Counted from the first letter of the stretch, positions 19,030 through 32,314 are shown. The stretch: DNA of 48,065 bases from Buttiauxella noackiae ATCC 51607 (GCF_001654865.1 NZ_LXEO01000054.1:1-48065), one strand, 5' to 3'. Notes: generated by a model from the sequence alone, not told the origin. Numbers and translations: made by a program.

Positions 19030-20421
19030 TCAATTTTTCTCAGGCGGGAAAATCAGGTTTAACACGATGGCGGTGATACCACCGGCAGCAATGCCAGATG
19101 AGAGCAAGGTTTTAAGCCAGTCAGGAGCGAACTGGAGAATCAGCGGCTGTTGAGAAACACCCATACCGACCGCCAGTGACAGCGCAATAATCATAATCGC
19201 ACGGCGATTCAGCGGCTCGCGGGAGACAATACGCACACCGGATGCAGCGATTGTGCCGAACATCACAATAGTTGCGCCACCTAAAACTGGCTCAGGAATG
19301 TGTTGTACAAACCCACTGACTGCCGGGAACAGACCCAATACAATCAGCATCAGTGCGACGACAAATCCAACATAACGGCTGGCAACACCCGTAAGCTGAA
19401 TAACGCCATTGTTCTGGCCAAAGCAAGAGTTAGGGAAGGTGTTGAATACGGCTGAAACACAAGAGTTCAGGCCATTAGCCAACACGCCACCTTTCAGGCG
19501 CTTCATATAGAGTGGTCCGGAAACTGGCTGCTCGGACACGTCGGAAGTTGCTGTGATATCACCGATTGTCTCCAGTGAGGTCACCATAAACACCAGCATC
19601 AGTGGGATAAGCAGATTCCAGTCGATACCCAACCCGTAGTAAAGCGGCGTTGGCACCATAATTAAATCTGTATTGGTTGATGGTGCAACATCTGGCAGCA
19701 TGCCCATCGCCCAGGCAAGTGCATAACCCACTGCCATTGCGATAACCAGAGAAGCTACACGCAAGTAGGCGTTACGTTGGCGGTTTAGCAAAATGATGAC
19801 TAACAGCACCGCACCGGCCAGTAGCAGATTTTTTGGTGCACCAAATGTATGGTCACTCATTGCACCATAGCCACCACCAATAGATGTCAGGCCAACCTGA
19901 ATTAAGGAAAGACCAATAATCATCACAACTACGCCGGAAACCAGCGGCGTGATAATGCGGCGAGCAAGGTGCAGGAAGCGCGATATCAGCATCTCGGTGC
20001 AACTTGCGAGCATTAACGTGCCAAAAAGTGCAGCCATCATTGTCGGAACATCAGCCCCACCATTCTTCAATGCCATACCACCCATAATCAGCGGTGCCAC
20101 AAAGTTAAAACTGGTGCCTTGAATAGACAGAAGCCCAGAGCCTACCGGGCCCCAGGCTTTAATCTGGATAATTGATGCCACACCTGATGCAAACAGGGAC
20201 ATACTGATAATGTGTTGGGTATCTTCAGCTGGAAGTCCCAGAGCCTGGCAAATCAACATCGCAGGCGTGATTACCGCAACAAACATTGCTAATAAATGCT
20301 GACCAGCAGCGAACAGCGTTTGTGGGAGAGGTGGGCGGTCCTCGAGGCGGTAAATCAATTCACTGGAACGAGCGTGGGCAATCGGTTGCGCATCTTCAGA
20401 CTCAACAGCATTAACAGACAT
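19030..20421 (-). CDS. xanP: Xanthine permease XanP
   Basis: A nucleobase/ascorbate transporter (NCS2) family protein of 463 residues, the same length as E. coli XanP, importing xanthine with protons. It has about 14 hydrophobic segments. Family signature features include QGTSFNF in TM3, the TM8 acidic site in [16 protein letters not shown], and the NAT signature region [20 protein letters not shown] lies 9 nt before the ATG. A PurR-type palindrome overlaps its predicted promoter. It is divergent from gltS. Confidence 0.97.
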   Translation of the reverse strand: MSVNAVESEDAQPIAHARSSELIYRLEDRPPLPQTLFAAGQHLLAMFVAVITPAMLICQALGLPAEDTQHIISMSLFASGVASIIQIKAWGPVGSGLLSIQGTSFNFVAPLIMGGMALKNGGADVPTMMAALFGTLMLASCTEMLISRFLHLARRIITPLVSGVVVMIIGLSLIQVGLTSIGGGYGAMSDHTFGAPKNLLLAGAVLLVIILLNRQRNAYLRVASLVIAMAVGYALAWAMGMLPDVAPSTNTDLIMVPTPLYYGLGIDWNLLIPLMLVFMVTSLETIGDITATSDVSEQPVSGPLYMKRLKGGVLANGLNSCVSAVFNTFPNSCFGQNNGVIQLTGVASRYVGFVVALMLIVLGLFPAVSGFVQHIPEPVLGGATIVMFGTIAASGVRIVSREPLNRRAIMIIALSLAVGMGVSQQPLILQFAPDWLKTLLSSGIAAGGITAIVLNLIFPPEKN

Positions 20422-20451
20422 TAGAAATTATCCCCTGCCGAAAAAACGGTG

Positions 20452-20480
20452 ATTTTAGCGGACTGAAGGCTAAAAGCAAA
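20452..20480 (-). promoter_or_regulatory. Predicted xanP promoter
   Basis: On the minus strand TTTGCT (20480-20475) and TAAAAT (20457-20452) are separated by 17 bp, fitting a sigma-70 promoter 31 nt upstream of the xanP start codon. Confidence 0.6.
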
Positions 20481-20489
20481 CGTTTGCCA
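20474..20489. promoter_or_regulatory. PurR-type operator at xanP
   Basis: AAGCAAACGTTTGCCA contains the perfect 12-bp palindrome GCAAACGTTTGC and matches the PurR consensus (ANGCAANCGNTTNCNT) at its core. It overlaps the -35 hexamer of the predicted xanP promoter, a repressing position. PurR binds with guanine or hypoxanthine. Confidence 0.75.
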
Positions 20490-20651
20490 AGGATGTTTCC
20501 TAAGATAAAAAGTGTATATGCCGAGCTTTTTATATAACTTTCGACTGTTTTTTGGTTAAAATCCAGCTGCTGACTTTTCTAGAACCTGAAATTCCAGTGA
20601 AGGATAAATTAAAAGCGTCTGTGAGAAATATGCGCAAACAGGAGCACTTCT

Positions 20652-21854
20652 ATGTTTTATCTCGACACCCTTTCTACCCTTGTTGCTGCGACTCTCGTGT
20701 TGTTACTGGGCCGAAAAATGGTCCACACCATACCGCTATTAAAAAAATACACTATCCCTGAACCGGTAGCGGGTGGGCTATTAATCGCCCTTGCCTTGCT
20801 GGTACTCAAAAAGAGCGTCGGCTGGGAATTTGAATTTGATATGAGCCTCAAAGACCCTTTGATGCTCGCCTTCTTTGCCACCATCGGCCTTAACGCCAAC
20901 CTTTCCAGCCTGCGTGCGGGCGGCAAAGTTGTCGGTATTTTCCTGATTGTGGTTGTTGGTTTGCTGGTCATGCAAAACGCCATTGGTATTGGTATGGCGA
21001 GTCTGTTAGGCCTTGATCCATTAATGGGTTTACTGGCGGGGTCTATAACGTTATCTGGTGGGCATGGTACAGGGGCCGCCTGGAGTAAATTGTTTACCGA
21101 GCGTTATGGTTTCCAGAATGCCACTGAAGTGGCGATGGCTTGCGCAACATTTGGCCTGGTGCTGGGTGGTTTAATTGGCGGGCCGGTGGCGCGTTATCTG
21201 GTCAAACACTCGTCTACACCGAACGGCACACCTGAAGATAGCATTGACCCAACCGCTTTCGAAAAACCTGCGGTAGGGCGCATGATTACCTCTATGGTAA
21301 TGATTGAAACCATCGCGATGATTGCCATCTGCCTGACAGCAGGTAAATTTGTGGCGCATTTTATTCAGGGCACTAGCTTTGAATTACCGACTTTCGTTTG
21401 TGTGCTTTTTGTCGGGGTTATTCTTAGTAATTCGCTCTCGTTGCTGGGCTTTTATCGCGTCTTTGAGCGTGCGGTTTCGGTGTTGGGCAACGTGAGCTTA
21501 TCGTTGTTCCTGGCCATGGCACTGATGAGCCTGAAACTGTGGGAATTGGCATCTCTGGCGTTGCCTATGCTTGCGATTCTGACGGTGCAAACCATCTTTA
21601 TGGCACTGTATGCGATCTTTGTAACTTATCGCTTGATGGGGAAAAACTATGATGCGGCAGTGCTTGCTGCGGGGCATTGTGGTTTTGGGCTGGGTGCTAC
21701 GCCTACGGCAATCGCTAATATGCAGGCAATCACCGAGCGTTTTGGCCCATCGCACATGGCGTTCCTGGTTGTTCCAATGGTCGGTGCGTTCTTTATTGAT
21801 ATCGTTAACGCGCTGGTGATCAAAATGTATCTGATGCTGCCAATCTTCGGCTAA
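20652..21854 (+). CDS. gltS: Sodium/glutamate symporter
   Basis: A 400-residue ESS-family Na+/glutamate symporter (401 in E. coli) in the inner membrane. It has about ten hydrophobic segments in two inverted halves, each with a conserved glycine-rich motif (SGGHGTGAAWSK and GHCGFGLGATPTAIANMQ) of the kind that forms re-entrant loops. AGGAG precedes the ATG. It is divergent from xanP and convergent with recG, whose stop lies 4 bp away, so the two 3' ends almost touch. Confidence 0.98.
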   Translation: MFYLDTLSTLVAATLVLLLGRKMVHTIPLLKKYTIPEPVAGGLLIALALLVLKKSVGWEFEFDMSLKDPLMLAFFATIGLNANLSSLRAGGKVVGIFLIVVVGLLVMQNAIGIGMASLLGLDPLMGLLAGSITLSGGHGTGAAWSKLFTERYGFQNATEVAMACATFGLVLGGLIGGPVARYLVKHSSTPNGTPEDSIDPTAFEKPAVGRMITSMVMIETIAMIAICLTAGKFVAHFIQGTSFELPTFVCVLFVGVILSNSLSLLGFYRVFERAVSVLGNVSLSLFLAMALMSLKLWELASLALPMLAILTVQTIFMALYAIFVTYRLMGKNYDAAVLAAGHCGFGLGATPTAIANMQAITERFGPSHMAFLVVPMVGAFFIDIVNALVIKMYLMLPIFG

Positions 21855-21858
21855 GTCA

Positions 21859-23940
21859 TCAGGCGTTTGAATAACGTTCCGTTTCAGGCATCCAGCGTTC
21901 AATGAGCGCGGTTGCCTGTTCCGGATAGCGTTCATGGATATGGCGTGCAAGGCGCTGTACTTCCGGGATCATCGCCTGGTCGCGTAGCAAATCAGCCACT
22001 TTAAACTCGGCATTGCCCGTCTGGCGTGTGCCGAGTAATTCCCCCGGACCACGAATTTCTAAATCTTTCTGAGCAATCACGAAGCCATCATTGCTATCGC
22101 GCAGTACCTGTAAACGCAGCTGTGCGGTTTTCGACAGTGGCGACTTGTAAAGCAACACACAGTGAGATGCAACCGCACCACGACCCACACGCCCACGTAG
22201 CTGGTGGAGCTGCGCAAGCCCCAGACGCTCAGGGTTTTCGATAATCATCAGGCTGGCATTCGGTACATCAACACCAACCTCTATGACAGTTGTCGCAACC
22301 AGCAGATGAATTGAGCCTTCTTTGAAAGCCTGCATCACCGCCTGCTTCTCCTGCGGCTTCATACGGCCATGAACCAGGCCGACGTTCAGATTCGGCAGGG
22401 CGATTTTTAGCTCATCCCACGTGACTTCCGCGGCCTGGGCTTCGAGTAGCTCTGATTCTTCAATTAACGTACAAACCCAGTACGCCTGGCGTCCTTCATC
22501 ACTGCAAGCTCCGCGCACCCGATCGATAATATCGTTGCGGCGTGAGTCTGGAATCGCGACGGTTGTTACCGGTGTACGGCCCGGTGGGAGTTCATCGATC
22601 GTAGATGTGTCTAAATCGGCATAAGCCGTCATCGCCAGCGTGCGCGGAATAGGTGTAGCAGTCATGATTAGCTGATGTGGGTGAAAGCCCTGAATCTGGC
22701 CCTTTTCCCACAATGCCAGGCGTTGATGAACACCAAAGCGGTGTTGCTCATCAATGATAACCAGTGCAAGTTGTGAAAACTGCACCTGTTCCTGGAAGAT
22801 CGCGTGCGTTCCCACCACCATTGATACCTGACCGCTGGCGATCGCATCCTGTTGAGCAATTCGCGCTTTGCCTTTTTGCTTACCTGCAAGCCAGCCAACC
22901 TCAATACCCAATGGTGCAAACCATTGGCGGAAGTTATTAGCGTGCTGTTCTGCGAGTAATTCCGTTGGGGCCATCAGACCCACCTGCTTGCCGTGTGCGA
23001 TTGCCCGTAATGCTGCAAGTGCCGCAACCAGCGTTTTACCCGAGCCCACATCACCTTGCACAAGGCGCATCATCGGCACATCCAGCGCCATATCGTGTTC
23101 GATTTCCGCCACGACACGCTCTTGTGCACCGGTCGGCTTAAACGGAAGGGCAGCCAACAGGCGGTTTTTTAATTCGTCATGATTATGCAAAGGCAGCGCG
23201 TGATAACGCTGCGCACCTGCGCGTAGCGCAAGCATGCTCAGATTATGTGCCAACAACTCTTCAAGAATTAAGCGCTGTTGAGCAGGGTGTTTTCCCGTCT
23301 CCAGATCGGCTAACTGCATGGTTGGTGGCGGGCGATGTAGTGTGCGCAATGCTTCTGGCAGGCTCATCATTCCCTTGCTCAAATCAGCCGGGAGCAATTC
23401 AGAAATGGCGCAGGTATCGAGCAATTCAAGGGCCTGATCGGTCAGCTTGCGCAATGTAGCCTGGCGGATACCTTCCGTTGTGGGGTAAACCGGCGTCAGC
23501 GTTTCTTGTAGTTCTGGTGTGCTGAGATCGCCCTGAATACGGTATTCCGGGTGAATCATTTCCGCGCCGTGCGTCCCGCGTTTTGCTTCGCCATAGGCAA
23601 GCACGCGTTTGCCGGTTGCGAGACTGTTTTTCATTGCCGCGTTGAAGTTGAAAAACCGCATCGTCAGGATGCCTGTACCATCAGTAATCTGGCAGGTCAT
23701 CATACGGCGGCGGCCAAAACTGATATTACAGTTCAGCACTTCGCCTTCTACCGTGGCGTATACGCCGGGTATCAGGTCGTTAATAGGGTAGAGATGGGTA
23801 CGGTCTTCATAGCGAAGCGGCAGGTGAAGCAGAAGATCCTGAATGGTATACAGGCCAATTTTAGCCAGTTTGCCGCTCTGGCTGGCACCCACTCCGGCAA
23901 GCGTGCTTAACGGTATGGCATCCAGCAAACGGCCTTTCAT
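21859..23940 (-). CDS. recG: ATP-dependent DNA helicase RecG
   Basis: A branched-DNA helicase that reverses stalled forks and processes R-loops and recombination intermediates; 693 residues, equal to E. coli. The N-terminal wedge/OB domain (about 1-150) is followed by helicase motifs I GDVGSGKT, II IIDEQHRFG, III MTATPIPRT and VI QLRGRVGRG, and a C-terminal region with DGFVIAQKDLEIRGPGELLG. I use the ATG at 23940 because GGAG lies 8 nt upstream and the N-terminus then matches E. coli; an upstream start overlaps trmH. It is the last gene of gmk-rpoZ-spoT-trmH-recG. Confidence 0.98.
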   Translation of the reverse strand: MKGRLLDAIPLSTLAGVGASQSGKLAKIGLYTIQDLLLHLPLRYEDRTHLYPINDLIPGVYATVEGEVLNCNISFGRRRMMTCQITDGTGILTMRFFNFNAAMKNSLATGKRVLAYGEAKRGTHGAEMIHPEYRIQGDLSTPELQETLTPVYPTTEGIRQATLRKLTDQALELLDTCAISELLPADLSKGMMSLPEALRTLHRPPPTMQLADLETGKHPAQQRLILEELLAHNLSMLALRAGAQRYHALPLHNHDELKNRLLAALPFKPTGAQERVVAEIEHDMALDVPMMRLVQGDVGSGKTLVAALAALRAIAHGKQVGLMAPTELLAEQHANNFRQWFAPLGIEVGWLAGKQKGKARIAQQDAIASGQVSMVVGTHAIFQEQVQFSQLALVIIDEQHRFGVHQRLALWEKGQIQGFHPHQLIMTATPIPRTLAMTAYADLDTSTIDELPPGRTPVTTVAIPDSRRNDIIDRVRGACSDEGRQAYWVCTLIEESELLEAQAAEVTWDELKIALPNLNVGLVHGRMKPQEKQAVMQAFKEGSIHLLVATTVIEVGVDVPNASLMIIENPERLGLAQLHQLRGRVGRGAVASHCVLLYKSPLSKTAQLRLQVLRDSNDGFVIAQKDLEIRGPGELLGTRQTGNAEFKVADLLRDQAMIPEVQRLARHIHERYPEQATALIERWMPETERYSNA

Positions 23941-23944
23941 TCGG

Positions 23945-24634
23945 CTACTCCGCAGATTGCATGGTGGCCCACCATGCGGCATCAGCTTCTATTTCACCTT
24001 GCTGATTCACATGTGGGTAAGGCAAACCTTTACGGCGGGAGACTCGCGCCAGTACAGGGTAGCCGCCTTCAAACAGCAGGCGCTGTTGTTCAGACTCTGG
24101 CAGGGTGCTGTTTTCGCGCTGATACATACCGGCATTCTGGCGCTGGCGCTGTGCCTCATAAAGAATGAGTGCGGAAGCCACGGACACATTGAGCGATTGC
24201 ACCATCCCGATCATCGGAATAATGATGTCCTGGTCTGCCAACGCTAACGCTTCCTGAGTAATCCCTGTTTTTTCCTGCCCCATCAAAATGCAGGTTGGGC
24301 GGGTGTAATCAATTTCGCGGAAATCGACGGCTTTATCAGAAAGGTTGGTGGCGAGAATTTGCATTCCGCTGCTTTTTAGATGGGCAACTGCATCGCCAAT
24401 ATCGCGGTGAGTTTTAACTTCAACCCAGGAGTTACTTCCGGCAGCAGAAGAGGCCATGGTGCGCATTCGGTTACCCGGCCAGACTGCGTGAACTTCATGT
24501 ACACCCACGGCATCTGCGGTGCGAATAATCGCCGAGACGTTATGAGGTTTATGGACTTGCTCCATGCAGACGGTCAGGTCAGGCTGACGCCTGGCGAGCA
24601 TCTCGCAAATACGCGCATAACGTTGAGGATTCAT
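23945..24634 (-). CDS. trmH: tRNA (Gm18) 2'-O-methyltransferase
   Basis: A SpoU-class SPOUT methyltransferase of 229 residues that methylates the ribose of G18 in the tRNA D-loop using SAM. The three SPOUT motifs are visible: NVSAIIRTADAVGV (motif 1), LMGQEKTGIT (motif 2) and IPMIGMVQSLNVSVASALILYE (motif 3, forming the knot). It lies 4 nt from both spoT (upstream) and recG (downstream), indicating tight operon coupling. Confidence 0.97.
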   Translation of the reverse strand: MNPQRYARICEMLARRQPDLTVCMEQVHKPHNVSAIIRTADAVGVHEVHAVWPGNRMRTMASSAAGSNSWVEVKTHRDIGDAVAHLKSSGMQILATNLSDKAVDFREIDYTRPTCILMGQEKTGITQEALALADQDIIIPMIGMVQSLNVSVASALILYEAQRQRQNAGMYQRENSTLPESEQQRLLFEGGYPVLARVSRRKGLPYPHVNQQGEIEADAAWWATMQSAE

Positions 24635-24638
24635 AACA

Positions 24639-26750
24639 CTAGTTTCGGTTGCGGGTAACTTTGATCACATCCGGCATCACGCGGATTTTGCGCATAATAT
24701 TAGCCAGATGAACACGATCGCGGGCAGACATACGGATAAACGCGCTATAGACGCGACCATCTTTTTCTTCGGTATTCAGGCTGTGGATATTTGAGCCTGC
24801 TGTGTTGATAGCAGCCGTCAGATTTGCCAGTGCACCCTGATGGTTGAACATATCCACTTTGATTTCAGTGAGGAACTCTTGCTCAGTTTCCTTATCCCAT
24901 TCAACCGCCATAAACTTCTCGGCTTCTTTCTGATAGCCACGAATATTACGGCAAGACTCATGGTGGATAACCAATCCTTTACCAGGGCTGACGTGGGCAA
25001 CAATCGGATCGCCAGGAATTGGGCGGCAACACTTAGCAAAAGTAATCAGCACGCCGTCTGCACCTTTGATAGGCAGATGGCTATGCGGTAGAGCATTCGC
25101 CTGCAAAGACGCCTGGGATTCGCCTTGCAGATTTTTCGCGACAACCACGCTCATGGCGTTACCCAAGCCAATTTCAGCCAGCAAATCATCAAGCGTGGCG
25201 AGCTTCATGCGCTCAAGCTCACGCTGAATATTTTCTGGCGGAACTTCGGCAAGCTTGCGGCTACCACCTAACGCATGGTTAAGCAGGCGGCGCCCGAGGC
25301 TAACAGAGTCATCACGCTTAAGGTTCTTCAGCATCTGGCGAATTTTGGCGCGGGCTTTTGAGCTCACAACGAAATTCAGCCATGCGGCGTTCGGGCGAGC
25401 GCCCGGTGCGGTAATGATTTCGATTGTCTGACCGCTGCTAAGAGACTGAGACAGCGGATAGGGTTGTCTGTCGACACGAGCACCAACGCAGGCATGGCCA
25501 ATGTCGGTATGTACGGCATAGGCAAAATCGACAGGTGTCGCACCAGCAGGCAATTCGACAATGCGCCCTTCAGGGGTGAAAACGTAAATCTCATCCGGGA
25601 ACAGATCGGATTTCACGCTCTCGATAAATTCAAATGAGCTACCAGCGCTTTGCTGAAGTTCCAGCAAGCTTTGCATCCAGCGTTGGGCACGGATTTGCGC
25701 GGTCGTGCTACTTTCACCTTGCTCTTTATAAGCCCAGTGAGCGGCAACACCCATTTCTGCCATCTGGTCCATATCTTCGGTACGGATTTGCACTTCAACC
25801 GGCACACCGTGTGGGCCAATCATTGAAGTATGCAGGGACTGATATCCGTTCGCTTTTGGAATGGCGATATAGTCCTTAACCCGGCCGGGACGTGGCTTGT
25901 AGAGGCTATGCATCTGCCCAAGAACGCGGTAACAGGTATCCATGTCGTGAACAATTACGCGGAAGGCGTAAATATCCATAATCGAGTGGAAACGCTGCTC
26001 TTTGAGCGTCATTTTGCAGTAAATGGAATAAAGGTGTTTTTCGCGACCACTGACGCGGCAAGGAATGCCTGCTTCTTGCAAACGACCATCGATTTCAGAG
26101 AGGATTTTTTGAATCATCTCTTTGCGGTTACCACGCGCCGCTTTAACCACTTCTTTAATGACGCGGTAACGGTTTGGGTAAAGCGCTTCAAAGCCCAGCT
26201 CTTCCAGCTCGGTTTTCAGATGATGAATACCAAGACGGTGTGCCAGAGGGCTATAAATTTCGAGGGTTTCGCGAGCAATGCGGCGACGCTTGTCAGGGCG
26301 CAAAGCCCCGAGAGTGCGCATGTTATGCGTACGGTCGGCGAGTTTGATCAGAATGACACGGATGTCTTGCACCATCGCCATGATCATTTTGCGGAAGTTT
26401 TCAGCCTGAGCTTCTTTCTTATCGCGGAATTTCAGTTTGTCGAGCTTAGATACCCCTTCCACCAGTTCGGCAACGCTTTTGCCAAACAGTTGTTCCATAT
26501 CCTGGTAGGTGGCAGGGGTGTCTTCGATCACATCATGCAGTAGTGCAGCCATCAGTGTTTCATAGTCGAGTTTCATCTCGGCCAGAATGCAGGCTACAGC
26601 TACAGGATGGGTGATATAGGGTTCACCGCTTGAACGTGCTTGTCCCTCGTGAGCATCACGCGCAACAAGGTATGCTTGCCGAAGTCGCTTAATCTGCTCC
26701 TCGGGCAAGTATGGTTGAATCAGTTGATTCAGGCTTTCAAACAGATACAA
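24639..26750 (-). CDS. spoT: Bifunctional (p)ppGpp synthase/hydrolase SpoT
   Basis: The alarmone enzyme SpoT (703 residues, 702 in E. coli), which mainly hydrolyses ppGpp and weakly makes it in response to carbon, iron and fatty acid stress. The N-terminal HD hydrolase domain has HDVIEDT near residue 72 and the DRTHNMRTL motif; the synthetase domain contains REKHLYSIY and KANGYQSLHTSMIGP; a TGS domain (VFTPEGRIVELPAGATPVDFAY) and a C-terminal ACT domain follow. It starts 18 nt after rpoZ and ends 4 nt before trmH. Confidence 0.99.
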   Translation of the reverse strand: MYLFESLNQLIQPYLPEEQIKRLRQAYLVARDAHEGQARSSGEPYITHPVAVACILAEMKLDYETLMAALLHDVIEDTPATYQDMEQLFGKSVAELVEGVSKLDKLKFRDKKEAQAENFRKMIMAMVQDIRVILIKLADRTHNMRTLGALRPDKRRRIARETLEIYSPLAHRLGIHHLKTELEELGFEALYPNRYRVIKEVVKAARGNRKEMIQKILSEIDGRLQEAGIPCRVSGREKHLYSIYCKMTLKEQRFHSIMDIYAFRVIVHDMDTCYRVLGQMHSLYKPRPGRVKDYIAIPKANGYQSLHTSMIGPHGVPVEVQIRTEDMDQMAEMGVAAHWAYKEQGESSTTAQIRAQRWMQSLLELQQSAGSSFEFIESVKSDLFPDEIYVFTPEGRIVELPAGATPVDFAYAVHTDIGHACVGARVDRQPYPLSQSLSSGQTIEIITAPGARPNAAWLNFVVSSKARAKIRQMLKNLKRDDSVSLGRRLLNHALGGSRKLAEVPPENIQRELERMKLATLDDLLAEIGLGNAMSVVVAKNLQGESQASLQANALPHSHLPIKGADGVLITFAKCCRPIPGDPIVAHVSPGKGLVIHHESCRNIRGYQKEAEKFMAVEWDKETEQEFLTEIKVDMFNHQGALANLTAAINTAGSNIHSLNTEEKDGRVYSAFIRMSARDRVHLANIMRKIRVMPDVIKVTRNRN

Positions 26751-26768
26751 GGGCTACCCGCAGGCTAA

Positions 26769-27044
26769 TTAACGACGACCTTCAGCAATAGCGGTAACAG
26801 CCTGCAGTTCTGCGGCTTCCTGCTCTTGCTGTTCCTGGCGATCACGAACATCGAGAATCTGGTTGGTGATCAACCCTTCTTCGATTTCGCGCAGAGCGAT
26901 TACAGTCGTTTTATCGTTTTCTTCAGGCACTAGTGGATCTTTACCACCAGTTTGCATCTGACGAGCGCGACGTGCGGCGACCAGAACCAGGTCAAAACGG
27001 TTACCAATTTTCTCAACAGCGTCCTGAACAGTTACGCGTGCCAT
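26769..27044 (-). CDS. rpoZ: RNA polymerase omega subunit
   Basis: The 91-residue omega subunit, which helps fold beta' and forms one ppGpp-binding site with it. It starts [29 protein letters not shown] and includes [16 protein letters not shown], the conserved core. Its length equals the E. coli protein. It lies between gmk (54 nt) and spoT, in the conserved operon. Confidence 0.99.
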   Translation of the reverse strand: MARVTVQDAVEKIGNRFDLVLVAARRARQMQTGGKDPLVPEENDKTTVIALREIEEGLITNQILDVRDRQEQQEQEAAELQAVTAIAEGRR

Positions 27045-27098
27045 AATTAAAATGCTCCACAGATGAAGAAATGACTGGGCATGATACTGAAACTAGGC

Positions 27099-30281
<3,183 letters not shown>

Positions 30282-30517
30282 TGATACCCCCAGTGAAAAC
30301 GCTGAGAGGGTAACGTTTTGTGAACGATGTCACGATTGAGTTTTTTTAAAGCGAAGCGATTTTGATTACATTTACTAATGCTTAAGTGCTTTCTTTAGCA
30401 GTAATGTAGGGGGTTTTTGTGGTTTTTCTATTTAAAGTAGATTATTTAAATTGATGCTTAATGTCACTTAAATGACAAAAGCCCGCATAACGCGGGCTTA
30501 GAAAGGCAATGTGAACA
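30282..30517. other. yicG-yicC intergenic region without dinD
   Basis: A 236-bp AT-rich stretch. It holds the upstream region of yicG and the yicC terminator at 30477-30499. The SOS gene dinD, which lies here in E. coli K-12, is missing, and I see no remnant of it or LexA box. Confidence 0.6.
30477..30499 (-). terminator. yicC intrinsic terminator
   Basis: On the minus strand AAGCCCGC-GTTAT-GCGGGCTTTT forms a GC-rich stem with a five-base loop and a short T-run, 19 nt after the yicC stop. Confidence 0.9.
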
Positions 30518-31381
30518 TCACTCGATGTTCTGAATCTGCTCACGCATCTGCTCAATCAGAACTTTCAATTCAATAGCTGAATTGGTGACATCTGAATTGA
30601 TAGATTTTGATGCCAGAGTGTTCGACTCGCGGTTGAATTCCTGCATCATAAAGTCGAGGCGACGGCCAACAGCTTCTTTTTTCTTCAGAATGTTGTACGT
30701 CTCTTTAACGTGCGCTTCGAGACGATCCAACTCTTCAGCGACATCAACACGCTGTGCCATCAACACCAGCTCTTGCTCAAGGCGGTTGTTTTCAAGCTGA
30801 ACTTGCGCATCTTCTAGTTTTGCCAGCAGGCGTTCACGCTGCCATTTCAAAACTTCAGGCATCTGTGCTCGAACATTGATGACCTCAGCACTGACGCCTT
30901 GCAGACGTTGCTCAATCATCGCCTTCAGAGCTTCGCCTTCGGTTTCACGAGCAACAATGAAGTCATCCAGTGCGCCATCAAGAGCTGCAAGAATTTCAGC
31001 GGTGATGGCATCAAGATCTTGTTCCTGAGCGGACATCACGCCTGGCCAGCGCAGAATATCAACTGGATTGATTTCGCCTTCATCACTTTGCATTTTCACC
31101 CAGTTAGCTGCTTCAACTAGCTGTTTAGCCAGTTTTTCATTGAGCAGCAAAGAGCTTTGAGAGCGAGCATCAGGTTCGAAACGCAGGTTACATTCGATTT
31201 TTCCACGGGTTAAGCGGGTGCGGATACGCTCACGAGCCACTGGTTCGAGGCTGCGGAACTGTTCCGGCATACGAATATAAGTTTCGAGATAGCGTTGGTT
31301 TACCGAACGTAACTCCCAGGAGGCGCTGCCCCATTCGCCTTTTACTTCACGTCGGGCATAGGCGGTCATACTGCGGATCAT
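30518..31381 (-). CDS. yicC: YicC family endoribonuclease
   Basis: A 287-residue YicC protein, the same length as in E. coli. E. coli YicC has been reported to act as a ribonuclease and to promote RyhB small RNA decay. The N-terminal YicC_N domain opens MIRSMTAYARRE, and the C-terminal DUF1732 domain has the conserved GRRLDFMMQEFNRESNTLASKS. I use the ATG at 31381; an upstream frame to 31516 runs into rph and is not conserved. It is divergent from rph. Confidence 0.96.
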   Translation of the reverse strand: MIRSMTAYARREVKGEWGSASWELRSVNQRYLETYIRMPEQFRSLEPVARERIRTRLTRGKIECNLRFEPDARSQSSLLLNEKLAKQLVEAANWVKMQSDEGEINPVDILRWPGVMSAQEQDLDAITAEILAALDGALDDFIVARETEGEALKAMIEQRLQGVSAEVINVRAQMPEVLKWQRERLLAKLEDAQVQLENNRLEQELVLMAQRVDVAEELDRLEAHVKETYNILKKKEAVGRRLDFMMQEFNRESNTLASKSINSDVTNSAIELKVLIEQMREQIQNIE

Positions 31382-31464
31382 ATTTCGTAACCGTATTGCG
31401 TAATAGATGTGGGGATTATAGCCATGCCTGGACTTGCAGGATAGGAATAAGCGAGTGAAGTCCG

Positions 31465-31470
31465 TATAAT
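31465..31470 (+). promoter_or_regulatory. rph-pyrE promoter -10 element
   Basis: A perfect TATAAT at 31465-31470, 37 nt upstream of the rph ATG. The matching -35 (TAGGAA, 17 bp upstream) is weak. It would drive the rph-pyrE transcript that is then controlled by attenuation. Confidence 0.6.
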
Positions 31471-31506
31471 GCGCAGCCACATTCGTTTTAGCCCGGAGAT
31501 AACCCC

Positions 31507-32223
31507 ATGCGTCCATCAGGTCGTAGCGCCGAACAAGTGCGTCCAGTCACCCTGACCCGTAATTACACCAAACACGCAGAAGGCTCCGTGCTGGTCGAGT
31601 TCGGTGACACAAAAGTACTTTGCACCGCCACTGTTGAAGAAGGTGTTCCGCGTTTTCTGAAAGGCCAGGGCCAGGGCTGGATCACCGCAGAATACGGTAT
31701 GTTGCCTCGTGCAACGCATACTCGTAACTTCCGTGAGGCAGCAAAAGGTAAGCAGGGTGGTCGTACTCTTGAGATTCAGCGTCTGATTGCTCGCTCGCTT
31801 CGCGCAGCAGTCGATTTGAAAGTTCTGGGTGAATACACCATCACGCTGGACTGTGATGTTCTGCAGGCAGACGGCGGTACTCGTACAGCGTCAATCACTG
31901 GTGCTTGTGTTGCTCTGGCTGATGCACTGAACAAGCTGGTGGCCGCAGGTAAGCTGAAAACCAACCCGATGAAAGGGATGGTGGCTGCAGTCTCAGTTGG
32001 TATCGTTAATGGTGCTGCTGTTTGCGATCTGGAATATGTTGAAGATTCTGCTGCAGAAACCGACATGAACGTCGTGATGATGGAAGATGGCCGAATGATT
32101 GAGGTTCAGGGCACCGCTGAAGGCGAGCCGTTCACCCATGAAGAGTTACTGGCGCTATTGGCGCTGGCGCGAGGGGGAATTGAATCTATCGTAACGGCGC
32201 AGAAGGCGGCGTTAGAAAATTGA
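31507..32223 (+). CDS. rph: Ribonuclease PH
   Basis: A phosphate-dependent 3'-5' exoribonuclease that trims tRNA 3' ends; 238 residues, full length. Motifs include [21 protein letters not shown] at the start, the phosphate-binding [16 protein letters not shown], and [19 protein letters not shown]. The C-terminus is intact, unlike the frameshifted rph of E. coli K-12. It is followed at once by the pyrE attenuator, so full-length translation to the end of rph can couple to pyrE expression. Confidence 0.99.
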   Translation: MRPSGRSAEQVRPVTLTRNYTKHAEGSVLVEFGDTKVLCTATVEEGVPRFLKGQGQGWITAEYGMLPRATHTRNFREAAKGKQGGRTLEIQRLIARSLRAAVDLKVLGEYTITLDCDVLQADGGTRTASITGACVALADALNKLVAAGKLKTNPMKGMVAAVSVGIVNGAAVCDLEYVEDSAAETDMNVVMMEDGRMIEVQGTAEGEPFTHEELLALLALARGGIESIVTAQKAALEN

Positions 32224-32228
32224 TTTTA

Positions 32229-32253
32229 GGCGACTCTGAGAGTCGCCTTTTTT
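32229..32253 (+). terminator. pyrE attenuator
   Basis: GGCGACTC-TGA-GAGTCGCC followed by six Ts starts 5 nt after the rph stop codon. In E. coli the equivalent hairpin stops transcription before pyrE unless ribosomes translating rph follow closely behind polymerase, which happens when UTP is low. Confidence 0.92.
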
Positions 32254-32261
32254 ATACCTGT

Positions 32262-32314
32262 TATATTTCAAGCTGCATCTGCTCACCTTGATGCCACTCG
32301 AATTATTTTGGGTA
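32262..32314. repeat. Internally deleted ERIC remnant between rph and pyrE
   Basis: TATATTTCAAGCTGCAT (32262-32278) matches one end of the ERIC consensus and CACTCGAATTATTTTGGGTA (32295-32314) matches the other, with about 16 bp between in place of the usual central palindrome. It lies in the leader between the attenuator and pyrE. Confidence 0.65.

Noticed and set aside
25830-26543. A 237-codon open frame antisense to spoT
   Set aside because: Lies wholly inside spoT in the opposite strand with no ribosome-binding site or family features.
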